Positions 7,334 through 11,210 of a stretch of 11,210 nt of DNA are shown piece by piece. Within the stretch, counting starts at the first letter, position 1. Each line of letters begins with the position of its first letter. This stretch comes from Candidatus Latescibacterota bacterium. Lineage in GTDB: Bacteria > Latescibacterota > UBA2968 > UBA8231. The stretch is taken from contig JAJDTN010000070.1 of the NCBI GenBank assembly GCA_022827165.1, forward strand, positions 1-11,210. The letters run 5' to 3'. The notes beneath the pieces were generated by a model, which was not told the origin of the DNA, ran no database searches, and was given only the letters and a program-made list of their open reading frames with translations. Position numbers and translations under genes: made by a program.

Positions 7334-8050
7334 ATGGCGGACCTGAGCGGCCGGGTGGCGGTGGTCGTGGGCAGCAGCTCGGGGATGGGGAGGGCGGCGG
7401 CGCGGGCCTATGCCGGAGCCGGGGCGAAGGTGGTGCTGGCCGCGCGCAGCGCCGGCGAGCTGGAGGCGCTGGCCGCCGAGATCGGCGACGGCGCCCTGGC
7501 CTGTCCCGCCGACGCGACCGATCTGGCCCAGGTGGACGGCCTCGTCCGCACCGCTCTCGACGCCTTCGGCCGCATCGACATCCTCCTCTACGCCACGGGG
7601 ACCAACATCCCGGAGCGCAGCCTGCAGGTCCTGTCCCGCCAGACCTGGAACGACATGATCGCCACCAATCTCACCGGCGCCTTCCACTGCACCCAGGCGG
7701 TGCTGCCGGCGATGCGCGCCCGGGGCTCGGGGCTGATCATCTACCTCTCCTCGGGCTGCGTGCAGAAGCCGGATCTCTCGGGGGTCGCCTACCAGGCCAG
7801 CAAGTGCGGCCTCTCCGGCCTCGCCCACGGGACCTTCGAGGAGGAGCGCGACAACGGCATCCGCACCACCGTGATCTTCCCCGGCCTGTGCGACACCCCT
7901 CTCGTCCTGCAGCGGCCGGCGCCGACCCCGCCCGAGGTCATGGCGAAAGCCCTGCAGCCGGAGGACGTGGCCGACGCCTGCCTGTACGTGGCCGCCACGC
8001 CGGGACGGGCGCGGGTGCCGGAGCTGGTTCTCCTGCCCGCGGGCCTGTAG
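7334..8050 (+). CDS. Short-chain dehydrogenase/reductase (classical SDR)
   Basis: The 238-residue protein has the usual length for a classical SDR, a family that transfers hydride between NAD(P) and an alcohol/carbonyl group. The cofactor glycine motif is GSSSGMG (13-19, the TGxxxGxG equivalent). 'CPADATD' marks the adenine-binding turn, and 'YATGTN' (86-91) stands in for NNAG. The catalytic tetrad is complete: N112 (NLTG), S140 (YLSSG), Y153 and K157 (YQASK). 'FPGLCDTPL' matches the post-catalytic PG motif. No membrane segment or signal peptide is seen, so it is cytoplasmic. It follows the FAD oxidoreductase by 114 bases on the same strand and could act on the aldehyde or ketone such an enzyme releases, but this pairing is inference. 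It ends 13 bases from the convergent ankyrin gene. Confidence 0.92.
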   Translation: MADLSGRVAVVVGSSSGMGRAAARAYAGAGAKVVLAARSAGELEALAAEIGDGALACPADATDLAQVDGLVRTALDAFGRIDILLYATGTNIPERSLQVLSRQTWNDMIATNLTGAFHCTQAVLPAMRARGSGLIIYLSSGCVQKPDLSGVAYQASKCGLSGLAHGTFEEERDNGIRTTVIFPGLCDTPLVLQRPAPTPPEVMAKALQPEDVADACLYVAATPGRARVPELVLLPAGL

Positions 8051-8053
8051 TCC

Positions 8054-8078
8054 CCCGGGCCCCTCAGCGGGCCCCGGG
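8054..8078. terminator. GC-rich hairpin between convergent genes
   Basis: CCCGGG-CCC pairs with GGG-(C bulge)-CCCGGG, giving nine G-C pairs with one bulge and the loop CTCAGC. It sits in the 13-base gap between the SDR stop (8050) and the ankyrin stop (8064), and extends over the latter. It could act in both directions. There is no T-tract, so intrinsic termination is not assured. Confidence 0.4.
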
Positions 8079-9091
8079 CGTCACCCTCTCCAGGTACTCC
8101 ACCAGCCGCCGCCGCGCCGGGCTGTCCCCGTGGATCTCCAGGCCGACGCGGGCCCACGTGAGGGGCACGGTCCCGTGCTCGCCGTCCGCCGCCGCCGGGT
8201 CGGCCCGGCCTCGACGAGGAGGCGCGCCAGGCCCGCCGTGGCGCACAGGTGCAGGGGCGTCTGCCCCATGTCGGCCCGGGCGCCGACGTCGGCGCCGCGC
8301 CGGACGAGGACCGCCGCCAGGGCGCCGTGCCCCGCGTGGACGGCGGCGTGCAGGGGCGTCCCCACCACCTCGTTGACCCCGATGCGGCCGCGGAAGCCGA
8401 GAGCCGCGGGATCGGCGTCGATGCGGCGCAGCAGCCGCTCGGTCCAGCCGAGGGCGGCCAGGTGGCAGGGGTCGGGCCGGGCGCCGCGCTCGACTAGCAG
8501 GAAGGCCACCGACCGGCCCTGGGGGCCGCGGCCGAGGGCAGCGTCCAGCGGCGTGCCGCCGCGGGAATCGACGCTGTCCAGGGAGGCGCCCCGGTCCAGG
8601 AGGAGCCTGGCGACCGGCGGGGTGGCCGCGCAATGCAGGGGCGGCGCCCCGTCGAGGGCGGGCGCCGTGGCCAGGGCGGGGTCCTCCTCCAGCAGCCGCG
8701 CCACGGCGGCGGCGTCGCCGAGCAGGGCGGCGGCGGCGATGTCGAGGCGGGCGCCGTGCGCCAGCAGCAGCTCCGCCAGCTCGCGGCGGCGCCAGTGGGC
8801 GGCCAGCTGCAGGGGGCTCCAGTCGTAGCCATCGATGTCGCCCTCGACATCGGCGCCGCGCTCCAGCAGCAGGCGGGCGATCTCCAGCCGTCCGCGTTCG
8901 GCGGCCAGTTGCAGCGGGGTGGGGCGGCCGCCCCACCGGGGGTGCGGCCCCGGTTCGTCGACGGCTCCCCCCTCCAGGTCGAGGGCCGCGGCCACGGCGG
9001 CCCGGTCGCCGCGCCAGACGGCTTCGCGCAGCCGGCGGCCGGCGATCTCGCGCCGCTGGCGGGAGTCAGCGGCAGGCTCGGAAGGAGGCAT
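8064..9091 (-). CDS. Ankyrin-repeat protein, probable 1-base frameshift near the 3' end
   Basis: No signal peptide or membrane segment is seen, so this is probably a cytoplasmic protein-interaction scaffold. About seven ankyrin units are visible, with TPLxxAA and LLLxxGAD hallmarks near residues 57-86, 92-118, 119-145, 149-175, 180-205, 245-275 and 278-300. As sequenced, the frame stops at 8081 (336 aa), but after residue 296 (RLLVEAG) it turns into Arg/Gly-rich nonsense. Adding one base to the CCC at 8204-8206 restores the expected repeat ending 'VEAGADPAAADGEHG' and a sensible tail ('LTWARVGLEIHGD...RRLVEYLERV') that stops at 8064, for about 342 aa. Either the gene carries a real mutation or the run of C was miscounted in the assembly. 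The start at 9091 lacks a clear Shine-Dalgarno. Its binding partner is unknown; it is divergent from the CPBP gene. Confidence 0.8.
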
Positions 9092-9162
9092 GGGGAACTC
9101 GGATGCGGGACACCGGGAGCATCGCTCCGGGGGGCCGCAATCTACCGGCGCGCCTCGAGCAG

Positions 9163-9180
9163 CGGCAAACCGTCTTGCCG
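9163..9180. promoter_or_regulatory. Inverted repeat in ankyrin/CPBP divergent gap (candidate operator)
   Basis: CGGCAA and TTGCCG form a perfect 6-base dyad around a 6-base centre, in the 118-base gap between the ankyrin and CPBP genes. It shares the core GGCAA-N6-TTGCC with the dyad at 5957-5976. The rest of the gap shows no convincing promoter hexamers. Operator function is inferred only from position and recurrence. Confidence 0.3.
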
Positions 9181-9209
9181 GGATCTCTCCCTTCGGCGAC
9201 TATCGAGCC

Positions 9210-9737
9210 ATGGACCGCCCGGCTGAACCGCTCTGGCGCAACCTCGCCCGGCCCCTGCTCGACACCAGCGTGGGCCCCTTGCGCTACGTCCTGCGCGCGT
9301 GGCCGCTGGCCATGGCGCCGACCCTGGCCAGCGCCCTGGTCCTGTCGATCGTGTTCCAGTTGCTCGGGCACGACCTCTTCCTCGGCGAGGACCCCATGGC
9401 GCCTCTGAGGGGGATGTCGCCGGCGCTGTTCCTGATGATGGTCGTCCTCTTCGCGCCCTTGGCCGAGACCCTGCTCATGGCGCCCCTGCTGGCCCTGCTC
9501 ATGCGCCTGTGGGGCGGGCGCCGGCTGCCGGCTGCCCTCTCCTCGGCGGCGGTCTGGGCCGTCCTGCACTCCCTCAGCGCCGTCGCTTGGGGGCTGTGCA
9601 TCTTCTGGGCCTTCCTGGTGTTCTCCACCGCCTGGCTGGCCTGGAGACCGCGCTCCTGGGGGCACGCCTACTTCGTCACCGCCGCGATCCACACTCTCCA
9701 GAACGGGGTGGCCGGCCTGGCCATTGTGCTGGTCTGA
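9210..9737 (+). CDS. Small CPBP (Abi/CAAX-like) family intramembrane protease, tentative
   Basis: The 175-residue protein is very hydrophobic, with about five membrane segments near 33-52, 70-98, 108-124, 126-146 and 152-174. CPBP proteins are glutamic-type membrane proteases whose hallmarks are EExxxR, FxxxH and a final HxxxN-like motif. Here a single Glu (E86, in APLAETLLM) stands for the first motif, W116xxxH120 (VWAVLH) for the second, and H161xxxN165 (HTLQN) for the third, in the right order and in membrane segments. Loss of the second Glu and the shortened length make catalysis less certain. The ATG at 9210 begins a plausible cytoplasmic N-terminus but has no strong Shine-Dalgarno; upstream in-frame sequence looks non-coding. 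Family members act in prenyl-protein processing, bacteriocin self-immunity or membrane signalling; which applies here is unknown. Confidence 0.72.
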   Translation: MDRPAEPLWRNLARPLLDTSVGPLRYVLRAWPLAMAPTLASALVLSIVFQLLGHDLFLGEDPMAPLRGMSPALFLMMVVLFAPLAETLLMAPLLALLMRLWGGRRLPAALSSAAVWAVLHSLSAVAWGLCIFWAFLVFSTAWLAWRPRSWGHAYFVTAAIHTLQNGVAGLAIVLV

Positions 9738-9754
9738 CCGGCAGGACGCCGGTC
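9736..9754 (+). terminator. Hairpin at the end of the CPBP gene
   Basis: GACCGGC and GCCGGTC form a perfect 7-base stem with a 5-base loop. The stem begins inside the TGA stop of the CPBP gene. Only a weak pyrimidine stretch follows and there is no T-run, so this may be a weak or Rho-assisted terminator. Confidence 0.4.
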
Positions 9755-9784
9755 GCCCTTCGCCGATCGTCTCCGTGTCCCTTT

Positions 9785-9813
9785 TTGTGTCCCCCAAGTC
9801 ATTGGACTACAAT
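9785..9813 (+). promoter_or_regulatory. Sigma-70-like promoter of the TonB-receptor gene
   Basis: A TTGTGT -35-like hexamer (9785-9790) and a TACAAT -10 hexamer (9808-9813, five of six consensus bases) are separated by 17 bases. This is the most AT-rich spot in a GC-rich region. Transcription would begin near 9820, giving a leader of about 100 bases before the receptor ATG. The consensus used is that of proteobacteria and may differ in this lineage. Confidence 0.5.
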
Positions 9814-9855
9814 CTTGGCCGAACCGGACGAACTGCAGCATCCTTTCCGGACCCC

Positions 9856-9891
9856 GAAGGGCAGCCCATGTTGCAGAATGGGTTGCCCTTC
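9856..9891 (+). terminator. Strong 14-base-pair leader hairpin (attenuator or terminator-like)
   Basis: GAAGGGCAGCCCAT (9856-9869) pairs with ATGGGTTGCCCTTC (9878-9891) with a single G-U pair and an 8-base loop. It is followed by the modestly T-rich CTTGTT. It lies downstream of the candidate promoter and 31 bases before the receptor ATG, so it would fold in that gene's leader RNA. It could be an attenuator, a protective 5' structure or a read-through terminator for the CPBP gene. Confidence 0.55.
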
Positions 9892-9910
9892 CTTGTTCCA
9901 CGCAAAAAAG

Positions 9911-9920
9911 GGAGGTGATC
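9911..9920 (+). promoter_or_regulatory. Near-perfect Shine-Dalgarno of the TonB-receptor gene
   Basis: GGAGGTGATC is an extended complement of the 16S rRNA 3' end, and its GGAGG core is 7 bases before the ATG at 9923. It predicts strong translation and fixes the start. Confidence 0.85.
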
Positions 9921-9922
9921 TG

Positions 9923-11210
9923 ATGAGAATCCTCAACCAGTCTCTTGCCATCCTGGCCGCCGCGGCCTTGCTGTGGGCGGGACCGGCGCACGCCCAGGGG
10001 AGCGGCGCGGTGGCCGTCACCGTCGTCGACGCCGGCGGGCAGGCCCTGCCGTCGGCCCTGGTCTTCATCGAGGCGATCGATGTCGGCGGGTTCTCCGACG
10101 AGGAGGGCCGTTCGACCCTCCAACAGGTGCCCGCCGGCAAGCACGTGGTCGCCATCGAGCTGATCGGCTACGAGAGCACCACCACCACCGTCATGGTCGC
10201 CGCCGGAGAGACCGCCACGGTCCGGGTGGAGCTGGCCGCCAGCGCCGTCCAGCTGGAGGAGGTCGTAGTCACCGGCACCGCGATCAAGGATTCCCACATC
10301 AGCTCGACCTACGCCGTCGCGGTGACCGGCCGCGACGAGATGGCCGAGCAAGGCTCGCCGCAGGCGGTCGATTTCTTCAAGAACCTGAGCGCCAGCCACG
10401 GCGTGATCGGCGAGCGCAGCAGCTGGTACAACGCCAACCAGGCCGCCACGCTGTCCGAGAGCATCGCCAACGTCAACCTGCGCGGCCTGGGGGCCTCGCG
10501 GACGCTGGTGCTGATCAACAGCCGCCGCCAGACCTACGTCCCGGCGCGCCTCATCGGCGGCCGTTTCGTCGACGTGAACGCCATCCCCTCCATCGCCCTG
10601 GACCGGGTCGAGGTCCTCAAGGAGGGGGCCGCGGCCATCTACGGATCGGACGCGGTGGCCGGGGTCGCCAACTTCCTGACCCGCTCCGACTTCACGGGCT
10701 TCGAGGTCTCCGCCGCGCACGAGTACCTGGCCGGGGCGGGGGACTCCGACGTGGGCGCCATATGGGGCGGCCAGCTCGGCGGCGCCCATGCGGTCGTGGC
10801 CGCGGAGTGGCGGGGACGCAGCGAGCTGCCGTCTACGGAAAGGGACTACCTGCTGCAGCCGTGGCACGGCGGCGGCCAGCGCCTCGGATGGTCGAGCCTG
10901 GGGAACCCGGGCACCTTCGCCGTCGGCGCCCCGGCCCCCTGGACCGCTGCCATCCACGCCCCCGACTGCGAGTCCTTCGGCGGCTTCCGGGAGTCCTGGA
11001 CCTGCCGCTTCCGCTACCAGCAGTACGAGAACCTGATCGAGGAGATGAGTCATCTCCGTCTGTTCTCCGAGATCAACGGTTCCCTGGCCGACGGCACGGA
11101 GTATCACGTCGAAGGTCTGCTGGCCCGGGCCGACATCCCCAACTGGTACACCACCCCTTCGTACCCTCCCTTCCCCCTGACGGACACGAGCATCATGGAG
11201 GTCGCGCCCG
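9923..11210 (+). CDS. TonB-dependent outer-membrane receptor with CarboxypepD_reg-like N-domain, 3'-truncated by window edge
   Basis: The first 429 residues are present and the frame is open at the window end; such receptors usually run to 800-1000 residues. Residues 1-24 are a signal peptide ending AHA|Q. Residues 28-105 form a carboxypeptidase-regulatory-like beta-sandwich ('VVDAGGQALPSALVFIE', 'VPAGKHVVAIELIGYE'). 'LEEVVVTGT' (111-119) is the usual junction into the plug. The plug (about 130-255) shows 'NVNLRGLGASRTLVLINSRR' (183-202), 'VDVNAIP', then 'ALDRVEVLKEGAAAIYGSDA' (225-244) and 'GVANFLTR', all classical. Barrel strands begin near 258. The protein would import a scarce nutrient across the outer membrane using TonB energy; the plug does not reveal the ligand. 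It has its own promoter, hairpin leader and strong ribosome-binding site, so it starts a new transcription unit. Confidence 0.92.
   Translation, partial: MRILNQSLAILAAAALLWAGPAHAQGSGAVAVTVVDAGGQALPSALVFIEAIDVGGFSDEEGRSTLQQVPAGKHVVAIELIGYESTTTTVMVAAGETATVRVELAASAVQLEEVVVTGTAIKDSHISSTYAVAVTGRDEMAEQGSPQAVDFFKNLSASHGVIGERSSWYNANQAATLSESIANVNLRGLGASRTLVLINSRRQTYVPARLIGGRFVDVNAIPSIALDRVEVLKEGAAAIYGSDAVAGVANFLTRSDFTGFEVSAAHEYLAGAGDSDVGAIWGGQLGGAHAVVAAEWRGRSELPSTERDYLLQPWHGGGQRLGWSSLGNPGTFAVGAPAPWTAAIHAPDCESFGGFRESWTCRFRYQQYENLIEEMSHLRLFSEINGSLADGTEYHVEGLLARADIPNWYTTPSYPPFPLTDTSIMEVAP

Noticed and set aside
5918..7828. Upstream continuation of the WD40 gene frame on the minus strand, which would add about 637 residues
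   Set aside because: It runs antisense to the FAD oxidoreductase and SDR genes, is His/Gly/Ala-rich without domain signal, and lies upstream of a clear signal peptide with a ribosome site.
9668..11107. Long minus-strand frame opposite the TonB receptor
   Set aside because: The plus strand here encodes an unmistakable receptor plug; the antisense frame is a by-product of high GC at third positions.

Overview
The window is GC-rich, gene-dense bacterial DNA with seven protein genes. Two of them run off the ends. No RNA genes, insertion sequences or CRISPR arrays were seen. The organism is a Gram-negative-type cell, because there is a TonB-dependent outer-membrane receptor. The giant secreted protein ends in a dockerin-like EF-hand pair followed by a type-IX-like (Por/FlgD-Ig) C-terminal sorting domain. 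That combination, together with the PhyH and DAO-type oxidoreductases, recalls uncultured FCB-related or Latescibacteria/Poribacteria-like lineages. This placement is an inference from protein style, not a measured phylogeny.

Left block (1-5917, minus strand): a 1758-residue secreted protein carries a metzincin zinc-protease module, 22 WD40 repeats in two blocks, three Big_1-like Ig domains, a dockerin-like calcium-binding segment and a sorting domain. A PhyH-family Fe(II)/2-oxoglutarate dioxygenase gene follows 10 bases after its stop. The dioxygenase Shine-Dalgarno overlaps that stop codon, so the two genes are probably co-transcribed and translationally coupled.

Middle block (6005-8050, plus strand): a DAO-family FAD-dependent amine/amino-acid oxidoreductase and a classical short-chain dehydrogenase are transcribed divergently from the giant gene. 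With the PhyH gene they form a small oxidative-metabolism neighbourhood whose substrate cannot be read from sequence.

Right block (8064-11210): an ankyrin-repeat protein gene on the minus strand has a probable one-base frameshift near its 3' end. It converges on the SDR gene across a GC-rich hairpin. Divergent from it is a small five-helix membrane protein of the CPBP (Abi) intramembrane-protease type. Then comes a TonB-dependent receptor with a carboxypeptidase-regulatory-like N-terminal domain. It has a good sigma-70-like promoter, a leader with a strong hairpin, a possible 16-codon leader peptide and a near-perfect Shine-Dalgarno.

The most notable points are the metzincin/double-propeller/sorting-domain architecture, the GGCAA-N6-TTGCC dyad found in both divergent intergenic regions, the structured leader of the receptor gene, and the ankyrin-gene frameshift. 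No intergenic stretch exceeds about 190 bases.
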